DNA of 64,000 bases from Tenodera sinensis (GCA_030765045.1 CM060964.1:321974013-322038012); one strand, 5' to 3'. Positions 43,765-57,390 are shown, counted from the first letter of the stretch. The notes: a model not told the origin generated them from the sequence alone. Program-made: numbers and translations.

Positions 43765-45545
43765 ATAAAATAATCTGATGTGTTGCACCCGCATGACTTT
43801 CTCTACTCTTGTACTAACCATTCTTACAAACTCTTATTCTTCTATCTTCTTCATGTTAGTTGAGATAAACATTTGCAGAAATTACCTTATTGTGTATTTG
43901 CCGTTCAGTACACAGGGAATATGGGAATACAGTAGGCTTTGAGTGATAGTCAAATCTTTTAAAGATGGTTACTATATGACGGCATTGAAATTCCGTTCTC
44001 TTTGCACGGCCAAGAGATAAAAAAGTAACAACCTTCCATTTGAGAAAAGTTTAAGTATTGCAGAACTCACACAAATAAGGAATATCTCCACAAAAAAATG
44101 TATTTGGGCATAACTTGTGGGTTTTAACAAAATCTACATAGATCTACAGAGCACTACATAGGCTATAGCCAGAAAATTCAAAACATACATTTCATTTGTC
44201 TTCAAAATTGTTAGAGCCATTTTTGAGAAAATAAAAATTTTCAAAAAACTTTCCATATAAAGGTTAGCTGAGGGTGGAGGAATTTTCTTCTAAACCTTCA
44301 GGTCACATCCTTGAAAGATATTAAACTTAAATTACCAACTTTGGTCTTTAACTGACTTCGTTTCTGAGTTTGTTGTTCACAGACTGATAGACACACATAC
44401 ACATGGACCTGTTCCTAAAAATGTTTTTTTCCTTATTTTTTTTATTCAGGGGCATAGCGTCAATAGATGTGGCTGATGTGTTGCATATCCTGCCAGTTTT
44501 CCTTAGTTAACTTTTTCCTATTATCCATGTACTAACCCAATTGGCATAATGCTTGCTGAAGCGTATGTTTCGAACAACAATCTGCTATGAATTAGTATTG
44601 TTAGTGTATCATGCCAAGCATTGAAACAGAGCAGCTGGTGCTTGTGCTAGCCTCACGCCAGTCACATCAAACAATGTGCGTGCATAGCGGTTGCAGTGCA
44701 TAAAAATGCACCTCGCTTGTTAATATTAATGAGGTTTGAAGCTAAGTTTTTTGGTATTTTGTTTGACAGTGAAGATTAATTTCATATTTTTAAATTCTAT
44801 ACGTATCAGAGTACAACAAGCAGCATTTTCAACAGTGATGTGTGTGAACATTTAAGAGAAAAATTCTCCAGGAAACTGAAGGTAGGGCATGCACATTGCT
44901 CATATGCTTCTGCATGGCTCACTATGAGAAAAACATGTGTTGTAGAGAGAACGCTGCATTTTCTGGGAACCTACTGCTCTGAATATGGAATCCACCTGCT
45001 TTTAATCAACAAGCTGAGAATGCAGAAAAAGTATTGGGAGTTACTTTTCTGTAATTTTCATATTTACCAGTTGGTGAATTATAAAGTTCTATAAAAATTG
45101 TGAAAAAAGTATTTTTTCAAAGTTAACTTTTATTTAGTAAACCAAAGCATCATAAAATTCTCCTTTCCCAACATTCTTTTGAGAATACTTATCTATAATA
45201 GAGTAATATTTAAAATTATCAAAATTTCGAAATCTCATCATATATCATATTTTAGGTATGCTGCCAAAACAGCCATAAGAGATAATTTTAAAGGTGTTGA
45301 AGATATTACATTGAAAATTTGATTATAAATTATTCTTATGTGTACTATGTCTGATATGAGTTTGAACAAAATCCACTAATAATTGTAGAATTTAGAAATT
45401 TCACCTATGTGTACTCTTAACATGAGTTCAAAGTGCATGCCCAAGTCCATACATCATGCCATGCCACTGGCCACAAAACATATTTCTGGTGAAATCTTGA
45501 CATCGAAATTTTGGGCAAATAAAATACTTCTCCTTTTTACTATAT
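43765..45545 (+). repeat. Repeat B copy split by a hAT-type MITE
   Basis: 43765-44446 and 45470-45545 together make a copy of repeat B. The split falls inside the TTCAGGGGG...CTCAAAACAT phrase near the 3' end. Confidence 0.7.
44447..45469. mobile_element. hAT-like non-autonomous element inside repeat B
   Basis: The ends are CAGGGGCATAGC and, reversed, CAGTGGCATGGC. The interior has no recognised transposase; an 84-codon frame at 44840-45094 has no family. The 8-bp duplication is not clear. Confidence 0.55.
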
Positions 45546-46360
45546 GTAGTAGAGAAAATGATAAGTAAAAAGCTAAATTAAGGTAGCAAACATTTATGAT
45601 ACAAAGAAAATGTGATCTATAGTAAAAGATCTATATAAAAGTAGGTCAAGAATGGATGAGAATATAAACCCAGAAGAATGGTGTACAGTATACACTTTAA
45701 GTCATTGTTTGGTCAAAATAAATTGAGAGTACAGGGGGGCTGTCAAGTTATTGATGAATTAGATTGGAAAATTAAAGAGAAAGGATTATATGAACAAATT
45801 AAGAGGTTAAAAATTAATAAAGTAAGTTATAGATGGTATTCCAGGGCAATTTTGGAAAGCTAGGCAAAATATGAAACAAGGAGAAAAATAATTATAAAAT
45901 TGCTGAATAAAATAGGGAAATAAAAGGTATACCCAAGAACTGGGGAATAATTATGATAGTACCAATATATAAGGAAAAAGATGAAAAAAATAATCTGGCT
46001 AATTACAGGGGGATAAGTTTACTTTCAATTTTAGGAAAGATTTTTACAGGAATTTTAGCTAATAGGTTACAGAATTGGGTAGAGCAGAAGGTAGAGAAAA
46101 AAGACTTCCAAGCAGGATATGGAGTAGATAAATCATCAGAAAATATTTTCACAGTTAAGACAATTGGGGTCAAATATTTGGGCAATAAAAGGGGAAGATT
46201 GTGCATGAGATTTATTGATTTAGAGAAGACATTTGATACCATTAAAAGAGAATCACTATGGATAAAATTAAGAATAATAGGAGTAAACCATACATTTGTT
46301 GAAATATTGTGTAAGATATATCAGGAGAATGCGTTCTGTGTACAATTGCCAAAGTAATGG
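45546..46360 (+). pseudogene. LINE reverse transcriptase fragment
   Basis: IPKNWGIIMIVPIYKEKDE, NNLANYRGISLLSILGKIF, ANRLQNWVEQK, FQAGYG and GRLCMRFIDLEKTFDTIKRE are the palm and finger blocks of a LINE RT. The YADD block is absent. Several stops occur before 45950. Confidence 0.75.
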
Positions 46361-47449
46361 AATGTGTACAGAGTATTTCAGCAGTAAGACAGGTATGTGA
46401 ATTTACTTGTTAGTTATCATTAGGATGGAGGCAAATAATACCAAAGGAACTGCTACCAAAGGATTGTTGGTAAAATTAAACAAAAATTAATCCCTTTTGC
46501 AGTGAGACAGAGATTTTGTTCCAGTGCCTTTAACTCATAATACTACATGAAATATTTGTAACTTTAAAAGTAAGTTCTTGTTGATATTTACAGTCAGTTG
46601 TTGAGAGTCTACTGTTAGGGTAGAAAGGAAATGCCATGAACCTAAGTCAGTGACATCCTTTATGTAACTAATTCATTACTGAAAATAAATTAATCTCAAT
46701 TACAGGTACATGAGGAATTTCTTTTAATATTTACATTAATAATATCTTAAAGTAAATGTTCAAACAGTTGACCTGAAGTTTCTAAACAAAGACAATTGGT
46801 TACTGCAACATATGTATGTTTAGTATTCAAGAGCAAGTCATAAGCAGTTTTTTGAGTAGATAACCACCCTGTTCCCTTTTTGCCTGAAAGATAGCACAGG
46901 TTTGCTGATAAAAAAGGGGCACCCATTTGTTTTCATGATGCATACTTTTCAAGGACATCCACTTTGTGAGCTGCCTGTTCCCAAAATGATGTACTTCTAT
47001 ATGTTACATAAAAAACATATCTAAAGAGTTTCTAAACCACCACATCAAACTTTGGACTAGTTCAGGTATAAGCTACAAGACTGCTATATTCCTTTGGTGT
47101 TGTTTGGAAAGAACCTGTATAAATGGAACTCTGTGGGTGGCACCAAACAGGAAAATTTCTCCTTGTTGCAGAGGTAATAAAGGGATTAAAAGTATCCAAA
47201 TGTCCATAGAACATATAAAAATAGTGTATGTATGGAGTCCTTTAGAATAGAATAATACTCCTGGGCATTATGAAAGAAAACTAGGAGAATTATCGCAATT
47301 AATATTAGTAAGATTATGACGCGACTATGGAGGCAGTATCACACAGAGGGAAGTAGAACAGCAAAATAAGATTTCAAAAGATTTCAAAGATTTATCCATC
47401 CATATGTTTCTATTACATTGGATATATATAGAGTTCAGAAGAACTTACA
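46361..47449. other. Stretch without recognised features
   Basis: AT-rich; no coding or repeat could be supported. Confidence 0.3.
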
Positions 47450-47519
47450 TACATAATATTTACATATACAGTTTATTTACAATCGTTCATCTAAGCCCCA
47501 TACTTGAATTCCTCTAGAC

Positions 47520-47948
47520 TATTAAAGACATTTTCTACTAGATACTTCTTTATTGCTTTCATATTTAGATCTGCATTTTTTATAAATTTCCATTAGCTTA
47601 TTATAAAGTTGTTTGCCCATATTTTTTGTACAACATCTGCTTAATGTACCCCTAAGTACTGTTCTGTAATAAGTGTCATTATTTCTTAGATTGTATGTAT
47701 AAATATAGTTATTTTTTGAATCATTTTCTTGTAAGATATGTTTTATCGTCTCATAGATGTATGTATAAGGACCAGTCAAAATACCACATTTTTTATACAT
47801 TGATCTACATGTGTGTCCTTTTTTTGTAGTTTTAAAAGCCTTTCCACTTCTGTAGTAATATTTCTCCACAATACTATTCCATATTTTAAGTGTGAGCATA
47901 GTATACCTGTATTAGTGTTTCATCGTCTATGGTTTTCCTCACCTGTCT
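47520..47948 (-). pseudogene. C-terminal end of a LINE RT (same element as 51890-52640)
   Basis: KKCGILTGPYTYIYETIKHI, NLRNNDTYYRTVLR and MGKQLYNKLMEIYKKC are the C-terminal block of CR1/Jockey-related LINEs. The RT core with YADD lies at 51890-52640 on the same strand, separated by a 4-kb SINE and LINE insertion. Confidence 0.65.
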
Positions 47949-47951
47949 CAT

Positions 47952-48026
47952 TATACGGATCTTCCACTTATTGAGCGGCTGCTTTAACCACTAAGCTACC
48001 ATGGCCAACTTGCCAGTATGACATTG
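47952..48026 (-). mobile_element. SINE S1, left part, split by the CR1-like LINE
   Basis: GGATCTTCCACTTATTGAG and AACCACTAAGCTACCATGGC continue after the LINE at 51167 (CTCCAGCCGATTCATACTTT), as in the intact copy near 51485. Confidence 0.7.
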
Positions 48027-48030
48027 CAAC

Positions 48031-49011
48031 ATGGCGACGGCACCAGCTGCTACATTGGTAGCTGCGAAGTGTAAACGATGCAAAGTGAGATTAGTAAATG
48101 GAATCAAATGTAAAGATTGTGAAAATCCATTTCACAATAGCTGTGCTAAGTTATCTAATGTTATTATTTTGCAAGATAACGCTATTAGCTGCTGTAGAGG
48201 TGATATGTCGCTGAAAGACAATAGTGTGGTTATGTGTGTGGAAGAGGAAAAGTTTTACAAAGCCCTGTAAGGCATGGCGGATGAAAATAATAAAATCAAG
48301 GTGTCTATCGTGAAGTTTTTAATTCAACAAAAGGTTGAAGTTATTAGTGAATTACGAAGCAAAGTAAAAATATTAAGTGACCAACTTCATATGTCAGATT
48401 TGGTTTACTCTGGTGGTGTACCAACCTTAAAGAAACATGGTGATAGCTCAGAAAGTATAAACAATGGCAGTGTTAAGGTTAATGGTGTTGAAAAGTGTAG
48501 CCTTTTAAAACCAGGTGTTTGTAGTGATATGTGTGATGACAGCAATGTAATGCCTAACTCCTCTATGACAAGAAATGGGTTATTGGGTGGAGTGCAAGAG
48601 CCTGCTATTTCTAATCAAAATGAATCAGTGGCAAATGTAACAACAGAAACATGGACTGAAGTAATAAAAAAAGCTAGGAAACCAGCAAGACAGAAACAAA
48701 TAATAGTTGGGAACAAAAGTGTGAATAAGGACAGTGGTATAAAGATAGTACCCAAGAAAGCTTATCTTTTTGTGTCTAGGTTAGACCCAGCAACTACATT
48801 GGAGATGTTAGAAATATATGTAAAAGGTATTTTCAGTGAAGCAGTGTGTGAATCTATCAAATCTAAATACCCTGAATGTTATTCCTCTTTTAAGGTTACC
48901 ATTGATAGTGATAATCTGGATAAAGCGTTGGACACTAAATTATGGCCAATGGGCACTCTTGTTACAAGGTATTTTTTAAAAAGAGTACTAAATGTCACAA
49001 AGACAACCTAG
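48031..49011 (+). pseudogene. LINE ORF1 with PHD-like zinc finger
   Basis: The first 80 codons encode CKRCKVRLVNGIKCKDCENP, FHNSCAKL, a PHD/C1-like finger of the kind found in CR1-group ORF1 proteins. A coiled-coil-like stretch (QQKVEVISELRSKVKILSDQ) follows, then a C-terminal SRLDPATTLEMLEIYVKGIF domain that likely binds nucleic acid. One in-frame TAA at 48268-48270 interrupts it. ORF2 overlaps its end in another frame. Confidence 0.65.
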
Positions 49012-49014
49012 AAC

Positions 49015-50690
49015 CTTGTGTTGGTACCTTTAAGAAATTAAATGGCAGGTTATCTTTTAATAATCAAGGTCTGGTAAAGAATTATATAAGAGATGTAAAT
49101 AATTATGCTAGTCAACTAAAAATAATTCATGTAAATGCTCAGTGCTTAGGAAATAAAATAGATGTAATGGAAGTATTTATACAGCAATATGACCCAGATA
49201 TTTTGTGTGTGTGTGAGCACTGGCTTAATGACAATGAATTAGAGATACATACTCCATCTGAGTTTGTGCTTGGGAGTAAGTTCTGTAGAAAAATTCATAA
49301 GAATGGAGGAAGTTGTATTTTGGTAAAAAAAGGAATTAAGTATGAGGTGATGGATTTATCTTATTTTTGTATAGAGAGATGCTGTGAAGTGTGTGCCATT
49401 TTTTTGAGTGATATTAATGCTATAGTTGTATCTTTATACAGACCACCAATTGGCAATATTGAGATTTTTTTAACTTTATTGGAGGAGTTATTAAATAATT
49501 TAGGAAAATGCAAGGTTAAATTAATACTTGCCACTGACTTAAATTTGGATTTAAGAATGACTTCAGGAAAAGAATTGCAATTTTATAATATTATTAAATC
49601 TTATGGTATACATTGCACTAGCTTGGAACCGACTAGGTTACTATCATGTCTCGATTATATTTTACTGACTATCAAGATTTTAGGTATCAAATTGAGGTTA
49701 TTTATCCATGTGTAGCTGATCATTCTGCTTTATTAATGGTGTTAAAAGGTAATACTGTTTTTAAGAAAAATATAAGCAACAAATTAATCAGGAAATTTAG
49801 TGATTACAATTATCAATTACAATCATTGCCTTTGATGGTTATGTTTAACAGATGTCTCCAACAAGGAATATTCCCTGATTGTTTGAAAATTGCGAAAGTT
49901 AGTCCTCTGTATAAAAAAGGTGATGTAACAAATTTGAAAAATTATCGCCCTGTGTCATTAGTTCCCATAATTTCAAAGGTTTTTGAGTACATATTACATA
50001 AGCAGTTAGTATTATATTTTGAAAATAATAATTTATTGGCAGCTACACAATTTGGTTTTAGGTAAAAGAAGTCCACTATTTTAGCATTACAAGATGTAGT
50101 AAATTATATTTTGGAGGCCTTTGAGACCAAAGCAATTGTGTCACTTATGTGATCTTACTAAAGCTTTTGATAGTGTAATATCAGAAATACTTATTTCTAA
50201 GTTAAAATATTATGGTTTGGATAATAACAGTTTGAAAATATTACATTCTTATCTGACAGGAAGAAAGCAATATGTCTCTGTAAATAACAACAGTTCACAT
50301 TTCATGGAATTAACTCATGGGGTGCCCCAAGGCTTAATATTAGGTCCTCTTTTGTTTATAATAATGATTAATGATCTTGTATATGCTCTACCAGATGTGC
50401 CAATTCTGTATGCAGATGACACTACTTTGAGAACCAGAAACAAAAACGTTGAGGTATTGAATAATTTATCTTATGCTAATTTTACAGCTGCTAAGGACTG
50501 GTTCCATGCAAATGGCTTTTTGTTAAATCAGGAGAAAACACAAATAATGAAGCTAGGATTAAAGATTCCAGATGAAGAGATGACAACTGTAAATCTGTTT
50601 GGTTTTGTACTTTACTCGAAGCTTTTATGGAAAGCTCATGTTCATAATGTATGCTGTAAGCTGTCACGAGCCACTTATTAATAAGAAAGT
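49015..50690 (+). pseudogene. LINE ORF2, endonuclease and reverse transcriptase, internally deleted
   Basis: Endonuclease: IIHVNAQCLGNKIDVMEVF, CVCEHWLNDNELE, ATDLNLDLR and CVADHSALL (catalytic N, E, D, H). A frameshift near 49650 and a stop at 50065 break the frame. RT: PLYKKGDVTNLKNYRPVSLV, DLTKAFDSVISEIL, HGVPQGLILGPLLF and ILYADDTTL, with the catalytic YADD intact. About 150 residues between RKFSDYNY and LMVMFNRCLQQG appear to be missing compared with relatives. The C-terminus decays after 50690. Confidence 0.82.
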
Positions 50691-51166
50691 TAAAGTCTTG
50701 TGTATCTCTGGAAGGATTAAGAAATATATACTTCACACTGTTTCAAAGTCATATTACATATGGGATACATTTATGGGGCAATAGCCCCCATGTTAAGGAA
50801 ACATTGTTGTGTCAAAAAAGAGTCATTAGGAACATGCTAAACAAGAAACCAGATGAACATTGTAAACCACTATTTTTACAGTTGAAGATACTCACTGTTT
50901 TTAATTTATTCATATTGTATGTTATGCAAGGCCATTTTATTCTATTAGTGATTTTAATGACTATGCTGCAATTGAATATTAATTTATACATGCATGTATG
51001 TTTTTAGTTGTTAACAATGTCTAATTTTTTTGTATAATTATGCTCCTGGTTATGATTTTAATGACTATACTCCTATTGAGTATTAATTTGTATATGTATA
51101 TATGAAAATGTCCTATTCTTATATATGTATGATCTTGGACAAATAAATTGATTGATTGATTGATTA

Positions 51167-51889
51167 AACTCTCCAGCCGATTCATACTTTCCCATTAGAC
51201 CACAAGGGAATCTCACATCAGACATAAATACCCCAAGGGCGACTTACAAATTGTAAGTACTTAATGTCCCAGGCTTTAAGTAACCTCTACTAGACGGTAA
51301 TTATATATTTATGCCAACAAACTTACTGCTGGTGTTTTTAAACACACAAGCTGTGTGTGGGCAATGTTTAAGAGGTGGAATCAGAACTGAAAAATTCAAT
51401 GCCATAGGCGGGATTTCAACCATGGATCTTCCGCTTATTGAGTGGCTGCTTTAACCACCAAGCTACCATGGCCAACTTACCAGTATGACATTAAATTCTC
51501 CAGCCGATTCACCAATAGTAAGTTTGTTGGCATAAATATATAATAATTACCATCTAAAGGTTACTTAAATCCCAGAACAACTTATACTTACAATTTGTAA
51601 GTCGCCCTTGGGGTATTTATCTCTAATGTGAGATTCCCTTGTGGTCTACCAGGAAAGTACGAATCGACTGGAGAATTTAATGTCATACTGGCAAGTTGGC
51701 AATGGTAGCTTGGTGGTTAAAGCAGCTACTTGATAAGCAGAAGATCCATGGTTCAAATCCTGGCTGTGGCATTGAATTTTTCAGTCCTGATTCCACCTCT
51801 TAAATATTGCTCACACACGGCTTGTGTGTTTAAAAACACTAGCAGTATATTTGTTGGCATAAATATATAATAATTACCATCCTAGAAAA
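51167..51889. mobile_element. SINE S1 cluster, head-to-tail then inverted
   Basis: 51167-51298 is the right part of the split unit and 51299-51510 a forward unit. 51511-51886 is a full unit in the opposite orientation (GCAGAAGATCCATGGTTCAA; TTGGTGGTTAAAGCAGC). The pair can fold into a long hairpin. Confidence 0.75.
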
Positions 51890-52640
51890 TTTGTGTACTT
51901 TATCTCTGGCATTTTTGCTCCATCTGTTTCCAGTTTTATACTATTTAAACATTTTTTAAATTCAAAATTTATCCAGGCTGTCCTTTTAGTATTTAAAATC
52001 ATGTTTAAATTTATATAATAATGTTTTTTATTTTTTCCATTAGCTGATCTGCTTTTAAATGTACCTTGGCAGCTGAGTTACCCTTAATTACTATTGTCAT
52101 ATCATCTGCATATCCTATTGCTACATTTTCACTTCTTTCTACTAATTTAAAAATATCATTGACATATATTAAAAACAAACATGGACCTAGTTTCGAGCCT
52201 TGCAGTACACTTTGCCAAATAGTTTGGAAATTTGCCTTAATTTTTTCTACAACACCTACACTATTTCTATGGTTTATTTTGATGCACTGCATTCTATTTT
52301 TTAGATATGAAATTAACCATTGTTGTGCCAATCAAACCCCATAATTTTCTAATTTGCCTAACAGTAATGTCAATATTTACACAGTCAAACGCCTTTGATA
52401 AGTGCAAAAAGATAGCTATTACTTTCTCCTGTTTGTTTAATGGTTCAACTATATAATTATTAACCATGCTTATAGCATTAATTGTTGATTTATTCTTTTG
52501 GAACCCAAATTGCCATTCTGATATTATGTTTAGTACAGTAATTTTCTAATTGGTTTAAAAATATGCCTTCCATTATTTTTAAAATTGTTGAACATAATGT
52601 AATTGGCCTATAATTTTCAATAACCATCTTGGTCGCTCCC
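51890..52640 (-). pseudogene. LINE reverse transcriptase core
   Basis: NYRPITLCSTILKIMEGIFL, LHLSKAFDCVN, VLQGSKLGPCLFLIYVNDI and GYADDMTIVIKGNS in RT order. Frames shift near 52330 and 52500. It continues at 47948 beyond the nested insertion. Confidence 0.78.
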
Positions 52641-53189
52641 CCTAAACTTGGTCAGAATGCACCAATCCCTAGGAAAATATTGTCCATTGCTACACATAGC
52701 CAAATCCAACACAATAGAAACCATGCCAGGAAGAGGAGCAGAGAATCTCTCCCAAAAGAGTATGGTAGAAATAATCCAGAAGAACAAATGGTGGCCGAAA
52801 TATGCGACAAAAGGTATCCCATTGCATCTCAGTAGGGCGAGAAGTAGAGGGATCATATCTGTTCCTAGTGTGAGGGAACCTAAAGTATCTCTACGGCTGT
52901 GTATTTGGCGAAATGTAAGAACACGTGAACTCTACAAAAAGGAGACCGGTGTGTCAAAACAGTTACGCCGCAATCACCATTTCCGCGATCAGAATCTACG
53001 ATGCGATACGACGGAAGAGAGAGACTAACTGCTTTTCACAGAAGGCCGTATATTATATTTATGTAAATTATTCATAAGTGTCGGAGGCTTGGAAGATAGG
53101 CTCCTAGCGTTCCACTGTAAGAAATTAATCATGTTTCGAAACTATGGTTTTCATGGATAGGGAGTTAAGAATGATACCACACGTAAAAT
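52641..53189. other. Stretch of higher GC without a recognised gene
   Basis: It may be part of the neighbouring Penelope-type element, but I found no motif to support that. Confidence 0.3.
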
Positions 53190-54022
53190 TCTTGGGCAGC
53201 CTCCGTGCGTAACCAAGAATTCGTTGCATTTGGGCAACAGTCAACTGAAGCCAAAAGACGGCTGAAGCACTCGGATAAATGTTATGTCGGGGCTGCGGAT
53301 AAAGATACAATATTCATTGGGGAATACGTGGACAGGTCACTGGTGTCGGCTGCTACAAGCTGTAGATTCCTTCCGCCCCCTTTGGAGGCATACTCCAAAC
53401 TAGCACATCTAAAAATGGCAGTTTTCCATCTTTGCTTTTCGACGGTGAACTGGATGCGTGAATTTATACTACTTGCGTGTGACAAGATATCTCGAAGCGT
53501 AAGGTTTCCTTGGTTCCAAATGGCAATGGCAAACATGTCCGCAAAATGGTGCCAGCAAACAGGTTACATAGGGTGGTCTGTAGAGCCGTAGCATCGAAGC
53601 TTTCCGTGTGAAATTGGTCACAATCGGAATAAAAGGGCTGCCCATAGTGACGCCCTCAATCTGTTCGTAGAACTCATTGTTCTACTAAAAATTTGTGCTG
53701 GTCGGGATATGGTGATTTGTAGCTAAAGTACTCGTATCACCTGGGAAAATTCCCATAAGATGGACAGTGGTTTCTTTGGCAGGAATAATGGTGAAGAGGG
53801 AAACAACGCCAAAACACACTAGTAAACATCCTGGTTTAACAAGTGCCTTAGGTTTTCCATATGTGTTCGAAGCAGATTACTAAGGTACCTCGAAAGTGCT
53901 TCATTGGAACAAAGTATGGCGCCAGCTCTGGGTTGTAATTTCGACAAGCCACGAAGTCTTGGTGGTAGCACTTCAGTTTTCTTAATGTTGTGATGGTCCT
54001 TGGGCATTATAGAATACTGCAT
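53190..54022 (-). pseudogene. Penelope-like RT relic, third family
   Basis: VLPPRLRGLSKLQPRAGAIL, then a palm-like VVSLFT region near 53800, FYEQIEGVTMGSPF near 53650, a degraded (Y)VDD block (ADMFAIAIWNQGNLTLRDI) and INSRIQFTVEKQRW. The order fits Penelope-type RTs of the kind with MGSPLSP and YVDDTF. Frames are broken and no endonuclease was found. This copy differs from the relics at 11905 and 32873. Confidence 0.65.
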
Positions 54023-54154
54023 TATGAGTTAGTTTGGCATAAGATCTGCGAAGTACGATCTCGGACAAATTTCCATTGTATTCCAGCATTCAGTGCGTTC
54101 TCGAATTTCTGCAGACATTCTTTGGTGTTTCATATTTGTGTTAGATTTCCCTTA

Positions 54155-55048
54155 TCAGCTTAATGAACATTTTCTTGACATTGAAAACAAGACAATCAAC
54201 TTCTGCATACTGTGATCTGTCTCTGTTACGTGGTGTAGTACATGGGCTAAACAGGTCAAATGTACTAGTTTGGGATAGAGAACTTTTAATGCATTAGCTG
54301 CTTTTACAATGTATAGAGCGGCATCTGTAGGAAATAACAGGACACTGTCGTACTTTATATCACCTGGCCACAAACAGGCTAGGGAATCTTTGAAGAATTT
54401 TGTAATTGTAGAATGGTTTATCCTTTCTAATATTTGGACATTTGACAGGCAAGTTTTACTTCCCGGTTTTATAACACTGACTACTGCACTACATACACAC
54501 TGGCCTGCAACGTCTGTGGTCTCATCTACCGAAATCCAAATCTTTTCATATTTTAACACTTCCCGAATTTCTCGAGTAACTTCGTTGAAACACTCGGTCA
54601 CCCAAGTTTTGCGAAGGGTAAATTCGTCAGGCACTATTTTATTAGTGTGCTTCTCTACAAGAGTTTTAAGATGGATATTATTTATTTTCCAAAGAGGAAG
54701 GTTTGCACTTATAAATGCTGAACACAATAATTCCTTGGCGGATGTGTCATGTGAGCCTCCGGGGACGTTGGGTAAAGCAGATTTTCTAGCTACATTTTGT
54801 TTGTGCTTCACATTGTTCAGATGCTGCACTACTTGGAACTTTTTGTCAGAAGCAATACTTCGTTCACACGATAAACAAAATAATACTTCTTCATCCTCGT
54901 TAAAATGATCACGTAACACAGACGAATATGACAATTTTACCGGTGGCATAACGAAGCAGTGTTTTCCGCTCCGTACTCTTACTTCTGAACTGTGACGAAC
55001 TGTGATTGCAACTGCAAGTAAACGTAACCAAACACATTCGGCAGACAT
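54155..55048 (-). CDS. hAT-type transposase-like protein, N-terminal 297 codons (CGGBP1-like)
   Basis: An uninterrupted frame from ATG 55046-55048 to TGA/TAA at 54155. It has a zinc region FCLSCERSIASDKKFQVVQH, LNNVKHKQNVARKS, then ELLCSAFISANLPLWKINN, ISVDETTDVAGQCVCSAVVS and KYDSVLLFPTDAALYIVKAA with HLTCLAHVLHHV. These match hAT-derived genes annotated CGG-triplet-repeat-binding-like or DUF659-type. The C-terminal dimerisation domain is missing; the frame ends where the Penelope relic begins. The open frame suggests a young copy or recent truncation. Terminal inverted repeats were not found. Confidence 0.7.
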   Translation of the reverse strand: MSAECVWLRLLAVAITVRHSSEVRVRSGKHCFVMPPVKLSYSSVLRDHFNEDEEVLFCLSCERSIASDKKFQVVQHLNNVKHKQNVARKSALPNVPGGSHDTSAKELLCSAFISANLPLWKINNIHLKTLVEKHTNKIVPDEFTLRKTWVTECFNEVTREIREVLKYEKIWISVDETTDVAGQCVCSAVVSVIKPGSKTCLSNVQILERINHSTITKFFKDSLACLWPGDIKYDSVLLFPTDAALYIVKAANALKVLYPKLVHLTCLAHVLHHVTETDHSMQKLIVLFSMSRKCSLS

Positions 55049-55083
55049 GATCTTACGTCATACCTCAGATAACATCATCACAC

Positions 55084-56370
<1,287 letters not shown>

Positions 56371-56616
56371 AGAAAGCAAAAAAGGGAAACGCAAGCTTCT
56401 GTTGCAACAGGGGTAAACAATTACCTCATGCAACGAAATCGCACAACTACAGTCATTAATCATTAATTAATCATTATTTCAAGAAAATAAAGAAAACTGT
56501 TGCATGTGTGAACCAACTAGAATTTTTATTTATCCTGGAAAGAGAAAAAATATGCCAGGGACCGCGGACTTCAGCTAAGCCCTGCCTGGACAATAGCCAT
56601 GAAACACATTCACTTT
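56371..56616. other. Spacer before the Jockey tail
   Basis: No gene. It contains ATTAATTAATCATT repeats near 56460. Confidence 0.3.
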
Positions 56617-56959
56617 TTTTTTTTTTTTTACCGTGGAGGGGAAAAACCCGTTACAGGCGGAGGCCGACATGCTGAGGCCAACAGTGTGAGGGTCCCTGCG
56701 CCCTGAAGGGGGAGGGTTACTCACTAAAAAAAAACCCTCCACGTGTTAGTTCGTAAAATGCTAAAGGTTTCGTGCATCATCGTGCGTTAGTCGGGTCCCG
56801 CATAGCACCCCGGTTAGTAATTGAATGCTTTAAGCTGGCATGAATTTCATGCGAGCGAATCAAATGTTGCTTTTTGGTAATGCCCATGAAACCTGGACAT
56901 GACCAAGAGAGATAAAATGCATTGTTAAATTTGTGTTGATATTAGACGCAGTTACGCTT

Positions 56960-57390
56960 ACTTATGATTAGGTTGCACAGGCATTGGCCTGTTAGTCATG
57001 ATGTAATTTGTGTGATGCTTAAGTCTAGGGTTGCACAGGTATTTACCTGCAAGTCGTTATGATATCTGCTAATGTTAGTGCTAGCATACCTGAGGTTATT
57101 CGTGCAATTTGAGCTTATGTCTAGTGTTGCACAGGTATTTACCTGCCAGTCGTTATAATATTTGCTAATGTTAGAGTTAGTGTAACTGAAGTTAATCGTG
57201 CAATATTTGAGCTTATATCTAGCGATGCACAGGTGAAAACCTGCAAGTCGTTGTGAGATAAGCTAATGTTAGTGTCAGAGTAAAAAGATATTTTCGTGCA
57301 ATATTTAGGCTTATGTCTAGTGTTGCACAGGTATGTACCTGCATGTCGTTAGAATCAGCTAATGGTCTGTGATTTTTACGCATGCTTAAT
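56960..57390 (-). repeat. Tandem ~97-bp repeats with hairpins in the Jockey 3' region
   Basis: Units begin with TTGCACAGG at 56973 (short unit), 57031, 57127, 57225 and 57323. Each contains a small inverted repeat such as GCACAGGTATTTACCTGC. The loop and arms vary together (CAGGTGAAAACCTG; CAGGTATGTACCTG), so pairing is kept. Confidence 0.8.

Larger units (their letters stand above)
48025..51166 (+). mobile_element. CR1/L2-like LINE with ATTG-repeat tail
   Basis: Starts at GCAACATGGCG inside a SINE and ends in AAATAAATTGATTGATTGAT. Two ORFs are described separately. An internal deletion between endonuclease and RT makes it defective. Confidence 0.8.

Noticed and set aside
44840..45094. 84-codon frame inside the hAT-like MITE
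   Set aside because: No recognised domain, and the length is within chance for this composition.
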